Shown one piece after another: positions 1 through 5,906 of a stretch of 10,781 bases of DNA. The notes below the pieces were generated by a model. That model did not search any database and was not told where the DNA came from. It saw only the letters and a list, made by a program, of their open reading frames with translations. Location of the stretch: the NCBI GenBank assembly GCA_937925775.1, contig CALAMM010000117.1, positions 1-10,781 of the forward strand, given 5' to 3'. A program made the position numbers and the translations under genes. This DNA comes from an uncultured Fimbriimonadales bacterium (GTDB taxonomy: Bacteria > Armatimonadota > Fimbriimonadia > Fimbriimonadales > GBS-DC). Each line of letters begins with the position of its first letter. Position 1 is the stretch's first letter.

Positions 1-84
1 CTGCAAGCCGCCGCCGAGAAAGCGTATGAAAAGATTCACAAAATTCTTGAGGCGACGAGAGGCTCGTCTGGAGTATCTGTGTAG
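1..84 (+). CDS. C-terminal fragment of an unidentified protein
   Basis: The frame beginning at base 1 is open to a TAG at 82-84 and gives 27 residues, starting LQAAAEKAYEKIHKILEA and ending GSSGVSV. The segment is an Ala/Lys/Glu-rich amphipathic helix with a short flexible tail, which is how many proteins end. The rest lies outside the window, so no family can be assigned. A GC-rich inverted repeat and a pyrimidine-rich stretch follow about 25 bases later, consistent with a gene end. The gene would converge with the leftward HDOD gene. The call rests only on an open frame and a plausible composition, so it could be chance. Confidence 0.5.
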   Translation: MQAAAEKAYEKIHKILEATRGSSGVSV

Positions 85-108
85 CAAATGTAGCGAGATT
101 CCACGTGC

Positions 109-155
109 GGGGTGGCGTGGCATGGGTTGATTGCCCCACCCCCTGCCTCTTTCTT
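109..155 (+). terminator. possible terminator of the upstream rightward gene
   Basis: GGGGTGG at 109-115 can pair with CCACCCC at 136-142, enclosing a 20-base loop, and is followed by a T/C-rich run (TGCCTCTTTCTT, 144-155). The spacing after the stop at 84 fits a transcription end. The large loop and interrupted T tract make it a weak example. Confidence 0.35.
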
Positions 156-196
156 GCGTCGTGGAGGAGGGGAGCAAATGCTGATGTGCGCGGAAG

Positions 197-223
197 CCCC
201 TCGACCACGCAGTGGTCGAGGGG
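197..223. repeat. perfect 12-bp palindrome between converging genes
   Basis: CCCCTCGACCAC (197-208) is the exact reverse complement of GTGGTCGAGGGG (212-223), with GCA between them. It begins 14 bases beyond the HDOD stop codon in the leftward direction. Neither strand shows a T tract after it, so it is not a standard intrinsic terminator. It may be a Rho-type or RNA-stabilising 3' hairpin, or a dispersed palindrome like those at the right end of the window. The rest of the 85-237 gap holds nothing else I can support. Confidence 0.6.
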
Positions 224-237
224 GTTAGATTCAATCG

Positions 238-1089
238 TTATCGTCCCAGCGCCGCCATCGGCGAGGATTGAACCTCCGCTTCGCAACCCAAGTAAAGCGA
301 CTGCAGCTGCTGGGGGTTCAAGTGGAGCGTCTCGGTGAGCCACGAGGGTAAATAGAACCACCAATCGTCGGGTGCGTCGGGCTGACGCAGCGTGTGTGCC
401 AAATGGTTCGCTAAAATCACAACGGCGACCAACCCTGTATCGTGCCACTCGCCCAGCGATTCCGCGTGGTGTTCGCCGATTGCTTCCACCAGCTTTTCGG
501 GGAAGCCCCAGTGCTGGCTCACGGCGCGCCCGACCTCTGCGTGGTCGCAGTGGAACACCTGCTGTTCCGCCTCCAGTTCGGGAACGCCTTGAGCCACCAG
601 GTCTTCCACCTGCTCGTAGGGAGCTCCGCCGTAGCGGTCCAGCAACGGTTTGCCGATATCGTGCAGCAGCCCTGCTGTGTACGCCTCGTCAGGCGAGATG
701 CCGTTCACCTGCGAAGCAATCAGTCGGGCGCACAACGCCGTATCTATTGAGTGCCGCCACCACTTACCCCGCCGCAGGTTCTGCCGATCGGTTTTGCCCA
801 CAAACATATCGAACACACTCACGGTCATCGCGAGATTGCGCACGGTCTTGAACCCCAGCAGCACCACCGCGTCTTTTACGGAGGCGATTTTGCGCGAGAA
901 GCCGTAGTACGCCGAGTTGACCGTGTTCAGCACGCGCGTCGACATGCCCTGATCGATACTGATGAGCCGTTCGAGATCGCGCACACTCGCGTTCGGGTTG
1001 CTCGTGAGGTGGATAATCTGGTGCACCACCTGCGGCAACACGGCGAGATCTTTGACCTTTTGCACAATCGCTTGCGTTTGAGCGACCAT
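238..1089 (-). CDS. HDOD domain protein
   Basis: A 283-residue protein made almost wholly of one HDOD domain (about residues 10-215), a family often linked to two-component and cyclic-di-GMP signalling. Typical family stretches are LAVLPQVVHQI near 15-25, the ISIDQGMSTRVLNTVNSAYYG segment at 44-63, and VKDAVVLLGFKTVRNLA at 71-87. The second half keeps HD-superfamily metal-ligand candidates: H113, HDIGK at 143-147, H183 and H207-H208. The ATG at 1089 has an AGGAGG (minus strand of 1095-1100) overlapping the gspE stop codon, so it is the second gene of an operon with a 9-base gap. In this position it probably acts as a signalling partner for pilus-based motility or secretion; that role is inferred. 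Whether it is catalytic is open. Confidence 0.9.
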   Translation of the reverse strand: MVAQTQAIVQKVKDLAVLPQVVHQIIHLTSNPNASVRDLERLISIDQGMSTRVLNTVNSAYYGFSRKIASVKDAVVLLGFKTVRNLAMTVSVFDMFVGKTDRQNLRRGKWWRHSIDTALCARLIASQVNGISPDEAYTAGLLHDIGKPLLDRYGGAPYEQVEDLVAQGVPELEAEQQVFHCDHAEVGRAVSQHWGFPEKLVEAIGEHHAESLGEWHDTGLVAVVILANHLAHTLRQPDAPDDWWFYLPSWLTETLHLNPQQLQSLYLGCEAEVQSSPMAALGR

Positions 1090-1098
1090 CGCTGCCTC

Positions 1099-2832
1099 CT
1101 ATCCGCTGTAGATGACGCGCACGACCTCTTCGATGCTCGTGCGCCCAAGCAACACTTTCTCCAGAGCGTCTTCCTTGAGCAGGCGCATGCCTTGCTCCAC
1201 CGCTGCTTTTTGAATGGTGTAGGCAGCGGCGTGTTTCAGGATTAAATCGCGCACGGGGTCGGACATCACGAGTAGCTCGTGGATGCCTGTGCGCCCTTTG
1301 TAGCCTGTGTTTTTGCAGTTTTCGCAGCCTTTAGCGCGGTAAATCGTGAGTTCGTGGAGGTTGGGCGGTGGGGTGAAGCCGTAGCGAGTGAACTCGCTCT
1401 CCGTGGGTTGATACGGCTCCTTGCAGCGCGGGCAGAGGGTGCGCACGAGCCGCTGCGCCAGCACTGCAATCAGTGAGGAGGCGATCATAAACGGCTCGAC
1501 GCCCATCTCGATGAGGCGCGGCGGCGCGCTGGACGAGTCGTTCGTGTGGAGGGTGGATAGCACGAGGTGCCCCGTAAGCGCCGCTTCAATCGCGATGGTG
1601 GCGGTCTCGCGGTCGCGCATCTCGCCCACCATGATAATGTCGGGGTCTTGACGCAGCATCGCCCGCAGCGCGCTCGCGAAGGTCAGCCCCGCCTTCGGGT
1701 TCACCTGCACCTGATTGATGCCCGGCAGCTCGTACTCCACAGGATCCTCCGCCGTGATGATGTTCACCAGCCCCGTGTTCAGACGCGACAGAATCGAGTA
1801 AAGCGTGGTGGACTTGCCTGAGCCTGTGGGACCCGTGACGAGGATGATGCCATAGGCGCGACTGATCACCTCTTCCAACTTGCTGAGGGTGTCTGGCAAG
1901 AAACCGAGTTTTTCCAATCCTACGCGCACGCTGGACTTATCCAGCACGCGCATCACGATTTTCTCGCCGTAGATGCAGGGCAGGGTCGAGACGCGGAAGT
2001 CGTATTCGCGCCCGTCGATGGTCGCGCTAATGCGGTTGTCCTGCGGCACGCGCTTCTCGGCGATGTCCATATCTGCCAAGATTTTGAACCGCGAAGTGAG
2101 CGACGCCTGTACCCGCTTGGGCAGCACCATCGAGTCGATCATCACGCCGTCGATGCGGTAGCGCACTTTGAGGCAGTCGCGCGTGGGTTCGATGTGGATG
2201 TCGCTTGCGCCGTCGGTAATCGCCTGCGTGATGATTAGGTTCGCGAGGCGCACGACGGGCGCGTCGTCGGCGATTTCGCGCAGCTCCTCCGCCGAGAGTT
2301 CCTCCTCCGCCCCCTCGTGAAGGAGCATTTCGCTCTCGCCCAAATCGCGCATCAGCTCCTTGACGGTGTCCGAGACGGCACTGTCGGTTCGGTAGAGCTT
2401 TTTGAGCGCGTTGTGGATGTCTTCTTCAGTCGCGATGACGGCTTCGATCTCGTGTTTGGTGTGCTGGCGGATTTCGTCGATGGCGAAAATATCCAACGGG
2501 TCGGCGAGCGCGACGACGAGCTTGCCATTTTCCTTGCGGACGGGCACAGCGCGATAGCGCTTGGCGAGTTCGGGGGTGAGCAGCGACGCCAGTTGAGGGT
2601 CAGGCGGGGTCTCCACCAGGTCTACGAACGGCACGCCCCAGTGCTGCCCCATCACGCGCACCCGATCCTTCTCGGAAATGTGCCCGAGCTGCACCAGTAG
2701 GTGTTCTAAGGGGAGCGGGACGCCTTCCTGTTGCTTTTGGAGCGCCTCGTGCAGCTGGTCTTCGGTAATCAATCCCAGCTGCAGGAACAGGTCAGCGATG
2801 CCGACGAAACCTGTTGCGCCTCCGTACCCCAT
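1099..2832 (-). CDS. GspE/PilB-type type IV pilus or type II secretion assembly ATPase
   Basis: A cytoplasmic hexameric ATPase of the GspE/PilB/MshE family, 577 residues (usual size about 560-580). It powers addition of pilin subunits to a type IV pilus or type II pseudopilus. The N terminus has two MshEN-like motifs (about 15-34 and 45-63), the module that binds cyclic-di-GMP in MshE-type ATPases. Visible ATPase elements are the Asp box (DGASDIHIEP, 207-216), Walker A (GPTGSGKST, 334-342), Walker B (DIIMVGEMRD, 398-407) and His box (LSTLHTND, 424-431). A zinc-binding pair, CPRC at 466-469 and CENC at 502-505, is present. The ATG at 2832 is the only good start that keeps the first MshEN motif, but it has no clear Shine-Dalgarno. 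No other pilus genes are in view, so PilB and GspE cannot be told apart. Confidence 0.93.
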   Translation of the reverse strand: MGYGGATGFVGIADLFLQLGLITEDQLHEALQKQQEGVPLPLEHLLVQLGHISEKDRVRVMGQHWGVPFVDLVETPPDPQLASLLTPELAKRYRAVPVRKENGKLVVALADPLDIFAIDEIRQHTKHEIEAVIATEEDIHNALKKLYRTDSAVSDTVKELMRDLGESEMLLHEGAEEELSAEELREIADDAPVVRLANLIITQAITDGASDIHIEPTRDCLKVRYRIDGVMIDSMVLPKRVQASLTSRFKILADMDIAEKRVPQDNRISATIDGREYDFRVSTLPCIYGEKIVMRVLDKSSVRVGLEKLGFLPDTLSKLEEVISRAYGIILVTGPTGSGKSTTLYSILSRLNTGLVNIITAEDPVEYELPGINQVQVNPKAGLTFASALRAMLRQDPDIIMVGEMRDRETATIAIEAALTGHLVLSTLHTNDSSSAPPRLIEMGVEPFMIASSLIAVLAQRLVRTLCPRCKEPYQPTESEFTRYGFTPPPNLHELTIYRAKGCENCKNTGYKGRTGIHELLVMSDPVRDLILKHAAAYTIQKAAVEQGMRLLKEDALEKVLLGRTSIEEVVRVIYSG

Positions 2833-2873
2833 CGTCAGGGGGAGTTATTCCACAGAGGCGGGCGAGAAATGAG

Positions 2874-2909
2874 AAAAAACCCGAGCGCGTTGGGATTGCC
2901 CTTTTCGGA
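2874..2909 (-). terminator. intrinsic-terminator-like hairpin plus T6 ahead of gspE
   Basis: On the minus strand UCCGA (2909-2905) can pair with UCGGG (2884-2880), and an inner GGG/CCC pair (2901-2899 with 2894-2892) adds stability. Six U residues follow directly (2879-2874). It lies 42 bases before the gspE ATG and 3' of the structured RNA region. The local stem is short, and its 3' arm can instead join an 11-bp long-range helix with 3167-3157, so the two pairings exclude each other. It could end a stand-alone RNA or act as a regulated attenuator. Confidence 0.5.
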
Positions 2910-3191
2910 GCCGTCTTCCCGTCGAGCGTCGCTTCGAAGCTTCGAACGCCTTAACCGACGTTGCCGCCGATCCAAGTGCGTTCTATCACTCCTCGAGTGG
3001 GCGCTCGCGTTCCGAGCGTTCCTATCTGCCGCTTGCGGTTGCCCTTGCTGGGGCGCAGGCTTCCGCATTACTCCTCGCCGTCCCTAACTCACGCCGCTTT
3101 CGCGGCGCGGCTCGCACAGACCTTGCGAGGCTCCCGACAGCAGGGACTCTCCCGCTGCACTCGGGTTACGCCATCGGGTTTCCCCGACAGC
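2874..3191 (-). ncRNA. unassigned structured RNA, about 318 nt (ncRNA or gspE leader)
   Basis: The minus strand carries a strong promoter, then many perfect hairpins. They are a 9-bp stem with GAAA loop at +1 (3191-3170), a bulged 7-bp stem (3156-3139), a 6-bp stem (3129-3111), a 7-bp stem with GAAA loop (3108-3091), a 6-bp stem (3018-3002), a 5-bp stem (2999-2987) and a 5- to 6-bp stem with GCAA loop (2970-2955). Two nested long-range helices could close the whole: 3167-3157 with 2888-2878 (11 bp, one G-U) and 3134-3129 with 2912-2907 (6 bp). The GNRA loops appear only when read leftward, which agrees with the promoter direction. I looked for and did not find the RNase P GAGGAAAGUCC core, the tmRNA tRNA-like ends, SRP features or common riboswitch cores (TPP, cobalamin, glycine, c-di-GMP). 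It may still be a divergent known RNA. The end at the T6 run is inferred. Confidence 0.6.
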
Positions 3192-3197
3192 ACCTAT

Positions 3198-3227
3198 ATT
3201 ATAGCACATCGAGGGCGCGTTTGTCAA
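3198..3227 (-). promoter_or_regulatory. consensus sigma-70 promoter reading leftward
   Basis: On the minus strand the -35 is a perfect TTGACA (3227-3222), the spacer is 18 bp (3221-3204), and the -10 is a perfect TATAAT (3203-3198) preceded by TGC, an extended -10. The predicted start falls near 3191, exactly where the first GAAA-capped hairpin begins. This is by far the strongest promoter in the window. It points at the structured RNA and gspE, not at xylA. Confidence 0.85.
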
Positions 3228-3329
3228 GGGGTTAAGGGGTTTTTAAGGCGAATTTGGGGGGAAATTTGGGGAATTTGCGCGGCGGCGCGACCGGCAGGAA
3301 TCCCGCCACCTGAGGCAGAACTTTATCGT

Positions 3330-3336
3330 GAGGTGA
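3330..3336 (+). promoter_or_regulatory. ribosome binding site fixing the xylA start
   Basis: GAGGTGA lies 5 bases before the ATG at 3342 and matches the 3' half of the Shine-Dalgarno consensus. The open frame continues upstream to an ATG at 2961, but that extension crosses the divergent promoter and RNA gene and has no homology-like content. Starting at 3342 gives the normal XylA N terminus. Confidence 0.85.
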
Positions 3337-3341
3337 CTCTG

Positions 3342-4505
3342 ATGAGCGACTACACGCCGAAGCCAGAGCATAAGTTCACTTTCGGGCTGTGGACAGTGGG
3401 CAATATCGGGCGCGACCCGTTCGGCGAGCCAGTGCGCCCGCGTATCCCGCCCACACGAATCGTGCAGAAACTTGCCGAACTGGGCGCGTGGGGCGTCAAC
3501 CTCCACGACAACGACCTGGTACCTATCGACGCGACGGCAGCTGAACGCGACCGAATTGTGCGCGAGTTCAAAAAAGCCCTCGAAGACCACAATATGCGCT
3601 TGGTGATGGGCACCACGAACCTGTTTAGCGACCCCGCCTTCAAAGACGGCGCATTCACCAGCAACGACCCGAAAGTACGCGCCTACGCCCTGCAGAAATC
3701 GATGCACGCCATCGACCTTGCCGTAGAGCTGGGCGCGGAAATCTATGTGTTCTGGGGCGGACGCGAGGGCACGGAAACCGACGCCGCGAAAGACCCCGTG
3801 CAGGCACTCCAGTGGTATCGCGAGTGCATGAACTTTCTCATCCACTATGTCAAAGACCAGGGCTATCACCTGAAGTTCGCGCTGGAACCGAAGCCGAACG
3901 AGCCGCGCGGCGACATCTTCCTGCCCACCGTCGGCGCGATGCTCGCGTTCATCGAAACCTTAGACGACCCCAGCATGTGCGGCGTCAATCCCGAAGTGGC
4001 ACACGAGCATATGGCAGGGCTAAACTTCACCCACGCCGTTGCGCAAGCAATTGAACGCAATAAACTTTTCCACATCGACCTGAACGCGCAAAAACTTGCC
4101 CGCTACGACCAAGACTTCCGCTTCGGCGCGGAAGACATCAAAGGCGCGTTCTTCTTGGTGAAACTGCTGGAAGACAACGGCTACAGCGGCCCCCGCCACT
4201 TCGACGCCCACGCCTACCGCACTGAAGACGAAGAGGGTGTCTGGGAGTTCGCCAAGGGCTGCATGCGCACCTACCTCATCCTCAAAGAGAAAGCCGAGCG
4301 GTTCAACCAAGACCCCGAAATTCAGGAGCTGCTCGCGCAGATACGGCAGTGGGATGTGGCGCTTCAGGAACGGATGCACTATTCGCGCGAGAACGCGGAG
4401 TGGCTCAAAACCTACCCGTTCGACCGCGTCGCGCTCGGCGCTCAGGGCTACCACTATGAGAAGTTAGACCAACTCACGATGGAGCTGCTACTGGGAGTGC
4501 GTTAA
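3342..4505 (+). CDS. xylA: xylose isomerase (short, class I type)
   Basis: Cytoplasmic metal-dependent isomerase converting D-xylose to D-xylulose (and glucose to fructose). Its 387 residues match the short actinobacterial/Thermus class rather than the roughly 440-residue class. The N terminus FTFGLWTVGNIGRDPFG is typical. Catalytic and metal residues are all visible at positions expected from the Streptomyces enzymes plus one: H55 and D58 (LHDNDL), W138 in VFWGGREG, E182 and K184 (LEPKPNEPRGD), E218 and H221 (NPEVAHEHM), D246, D256, D258 and D288 (HFDAHAYR). So it should be active. The neighbours are a pilus ATPase and secE, with no xylulokinase or sugar transporter in the window, so its pathway context is not visible here. 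No clear forward promoter stands out in the 150-base leader, which is G-rich. Confidence 0.96.
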   Translation: MSDYTPKPEHKFTFGLWTVGNIGRDPFGEPVRPRIPPTRIVQKLAELGAWGVNLHDNDLVPIDATAAERDRIVREFKKALEDHNMRLVMGTTNLFSDPAFKDGAFTSNDPKVRAYALQKSMHAIDLAVELGAEIYVFWGGREGTETDAAKDPVQALQWYRECMNFLIHYVKDQGYHLKFALEPKPNEPRGDIFLPTVGAMLAFIETLDDPSMCGVNPEVAHEHMAGLNFTHAVAQAIERNKLFHIDLNAQKLARYDQDFRFGAEDIKGAFFLVKLLEDNGYSGPRHFDAHAYRTEDEEGVWEFAKGCMRTYLILKEKAERFNQDPEIQELLAQIRQWDVALQERMHYSRENAEWLKTYPFDRVALGAQGYHYEKLDQLTMELLLGVR

Positions 4506-4584
4506 TCGCCCAGAAACGAGCAGGGTGGCATACCAGCACCGAGCCGCCGCCTCGCGCGACGCATCAATGAGCGCGCCCATCAGG

Positions 4585-4590
4585 TATACT
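4585..4590 (+). promoter_or_regulatory. -10-like element upstream of secE
   Basis: TATACT within CAGGTATACTATCC, 42 bases before the secE ATG and 80 bases after the xylA stop. No recognisable TTGACA lies 16-18 bp upstream. Its GGTAYAMTMT context recurs before the vanW and ANTAR regulator genes. The start would fall near 4597, giving a leader of about 36 nt. Nothing tRNA-like or rpmG-like is present between xylA and secE. Confidence 0.55.
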
Positions 4591-4632
4591 ATCCGCTCGA
4601 ACGCTCAGACCCAACGGAGAGGCGAAGAAACG

Positions 4633-4872
4633 ATGGCATCGCTCAAAACGCAGACGGAGCGCCCGGGACTGATTGCGCGGATGCGCACATGGTTCCACGA
4701 TATCGTGGCGGAACTGCGCCGCGTGGTCAAACCCACACCCGAAGAGACGACCCAGATGATGCTGGTGGTCATCGGCTTCGTGCTGGTGGTCGCCCTCTGG
4801 TTCGCTTTCTGGGATGTGGTGCTGACCCGACTGACGCACCAAATCGACCTGTGGGTACAAGGAGGACGCTGA
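4633..4872 (+). CDS. secE: preprotein translocase subunit SecE
   Basis: A 79-residue single-span subunit of the SecYEG channel in the inner membrane; it clamps and stabilises SecY. The protein shows the short single-TM bacterial form: an amphipathic segment with the family core IVAELRRVVKPTPEET (about 22-37), then a hydrophobic span (about 40-60, MMLVVIGFVLVVALWFAF) and a short tail. I chose the ATG at 4633, with GGAGAGG at 4616-4622, over an upstream in-frame ATG at 4525. That extension would overlap the promoter element at 4585 and adds residues unlike SecE. NusG follows after 12 bases, the conserved secE-nusG order. The usual rpmG upstream neighbour is absent here. Confidence 0.93.
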   Translation: MASLKTQTERPGLIARMRTWFHDIVAELRRVVKPTPEETTQMMLVVIGFVLVVALWFAFWDVVLTRLTHQIDLWVQGGR

Positions 4873-4884
4873 GGAGCAACGCCT

Positions 4885-5424
4885 ATGACCACTTTTGCAC
4901 GCAGAGCTTGGTATGTCGTACGCACGCTCGTAGGGCACGAAAGCAAGGTCAAACTCGCCATCGAAAAACGCGCAAAAGCCAAGGGCATGGACGACCGAAT
5001 CTTTCAGGTGCTAATCCCTACAGAGCAAGAAGTGCGCACCAAAGGCGGTAAAAAGCAGACCGTCACGCGGCGCGTGTTCCCCGGCTATGTGCTGGTCGAG
5101 ATGCTTCTCGACGATGAGACCTGGACCCTCGTGCGCACTACGCCTGGGGTGACAGGGTTCGTGGAGTCGGGTGGCAAGCCCGTGCCGCTCTCGCCCGAAG
5201 AAGTCGAGGAAATCCAGCGATCGATTATCGAGAGCAAGGAGCGTCCGCGAATCGCGTTCTCCCCAGGAGATACCGTGCGCGTGATTGAGGGCGCGTTCGC
5301 CGACTTCAACGGCAAAGTCGAGAGCGTCGATCCTGAACGCAGCAAGGTGAAGATTCTAATCAACATTTTCGGGCGAGAGACGCCCGTTGAGCTGGAAGTG
5401 GATCAGGTCGAAAAAATTTCATAG
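4885..5424 (+). CDS. nusG: transcription termination/antitermination factor NusG
   Basis: A 179-residue elongation factor that binds RNA polymerase and links it to Rho or the leading ribosome. The NGN domain spans about 8-112, with WYVVRTLVGHESKV at the start and the RRVFPGYVLVEM and TTPGVTGFVESGGKPVPL signatures. The KOW domain is about 126-178, opening with FSPGDTVRVIEGAFADFNGKV. Length and order are normal with no insertion between domains. GAGGAG at 4871-4876, overlapping the secE stop region, precedes the ATG at 4885 by 8 bases. It is co-transcribed with secE and rplK, so its level is probably tied to translation capacity. Confidence 0.97.
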   Translation: MTTFARRAWYVVRTLVGHESKVKLAIEKRAKAKGMDDRIFQVLIPTEQEVRTKGGKKQTVTRRVFPGYVLVEMLLDDETWTLVRTTPGVTGFVESGGKPVPLSPEEVEEIQRSIIESKERPRIAFSPGDTVRVIEGAFADFNGKVESVDPERSKVKILINIFGRETPVELEVDQVEKIS

Positions 5425-5436
5425 GAGGCGAATCGT

Positions 5437-5862
5437 ATGGCGAAAGAAGTAGTGAGTGTGGTGAAGCTCAATTTACCTGCGGGCATGGCGACACCTGCGC
5501 CTCCCGTGGGGCCCGCGCTCGGCCAGGCGGGCGTGAACATCATGGAGTTTGTGAAGGCGTTCAACGAGCGCACGGCGAGCCTGAAAGGCTCCACGCTGCC
5601 TGTGGAAATTACGGTCTACAAAGACCGTACCTTCACCTTCGTGGTGAAGCAGCCGCTGGCCTCGGATTTGATTCGTCAGGCGGCAGGCATCGAATCGGGT
5701 TCCCCGAACCCCCTGCGCCAGAAGGTGGGCAAGATTACGCGCCAGCAGCTCCGCGAAATCGCCGAGCGTAAAATGCCCGACCTGAACGCCAACGACATCG
5801 AGGCGGCGATGCGGATTATCGCAGGCACCGCGCGCTCGATGGGCGTGGAGATTGTGGACTGA
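5437..5862 (+). CDS. rplK: 50S ribosomal protein L11
   Basis: A 141-residue protein of the ribosomal GTPase-associated centre; it binds 23S rRNA helices 43/44 and is needed for the stringent response. The N-terminal domain has KLNLPAGMATPAPPVGPALGQAGVNIMEF, including the proline-rich linker helix. The C-terminal rRNA-binding domain has KVGKITRQQLREIAE and ends with the family tail AGTARSMGVEIVD. AGGAGG sits 10 bases before the ATG, right after the nusG stop. Normally rplA follows immediately; here the next gene is vanW-like and only 44 bases separate them, so the cluster is broken at this point. There is no clear terminator hairpin after rplK, only a T5 run at 5876-5880. Confidence 0.98.
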   Translation: MAKEVVSVVKLNLPAGMATPAPPVGPALGQAGVNIMEFVKAFNERTASLKGSTLPVEITVYKDRTFTFVVKQPLASDLIRQAAGIESGSPNPLRQKVGKITRQQLREIAERKMPDLNANDIEAAMRIIAGTARSMGVEIVD

Positions 5863-5891
5863 CGCGGCATCTCACTTTTTAGGGCAAGGGG

Positions 5892-5897
5892 TACAAT
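5892..5897 (+). promoter_or_regulatory. -10 element giving a near-leaderless vanW-like mRNA
   Basis: TACAAT in GGGGTACAATCTTC ends 9 bases before the ATG at 5907. A start 6-8 bases past the hexamer would leave a leader of about 0-3 nt, and no Shine-Dalgarno is present, so the transcript would be translated leaderless. No -35 hexamer is recognisable. It shares the GGTAYAMTMT pattern with 4583-4592 and 7236-7245. Confidence 0.55.
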
Positions 5898-5906
5898 CTT
5901 CTTGCG

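Noticed and set aside
178..228. Short frame starting at an ATG after GGAGGAGGGG
   Set aside because: Only 16 codons, and half of it is the 12-bp palindrome; the purine-rich run is likely coincidental.
2835..3068. 77-codon minus-strand frame across the intergenic region before gspE
   Set aside because: GAGGAG lies only two bases before its ATG, the product is Arg-rich low-complexity sequence, and the bases are explained better by the hairpins of the structured RNA.
2874..3191. RNase P RNA, tmRNA, SRP RNA or a common riboswitch as the identity of the structured RNA
   Set aside because: The RNase P GAGGAAAGUCC and CAGAACCCGG-type cores, the tmRNA T-arm and CCA end, and the conserved cores of TPP, cobalamin, glycine and c-di-GMP riboswitches were not found by eye. 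GGGAGAGUCCC only superficially resembles the RNase P core.
2961..3341. N-terminal extension of the XylA frame to an upstream ATG
   Set aside because: It runs through the divergent promoter and RNA region. The ATG at 3342 has a strong ribosome site and gives the normal family N terminus.
3243..3869. 208-codon minus-strand frame opposite xylA
   Set aside because: A shadow of the GC-rich xylA coding strand; xylA has every catalytic residue and the correct length.
4506..4632. tRNA or rpmG gene between xylA and secE
   Set aside because: No cloverleaf, T-arm motif or L33-like frame is present; only the promoter-like element and a ribosome site are seen.
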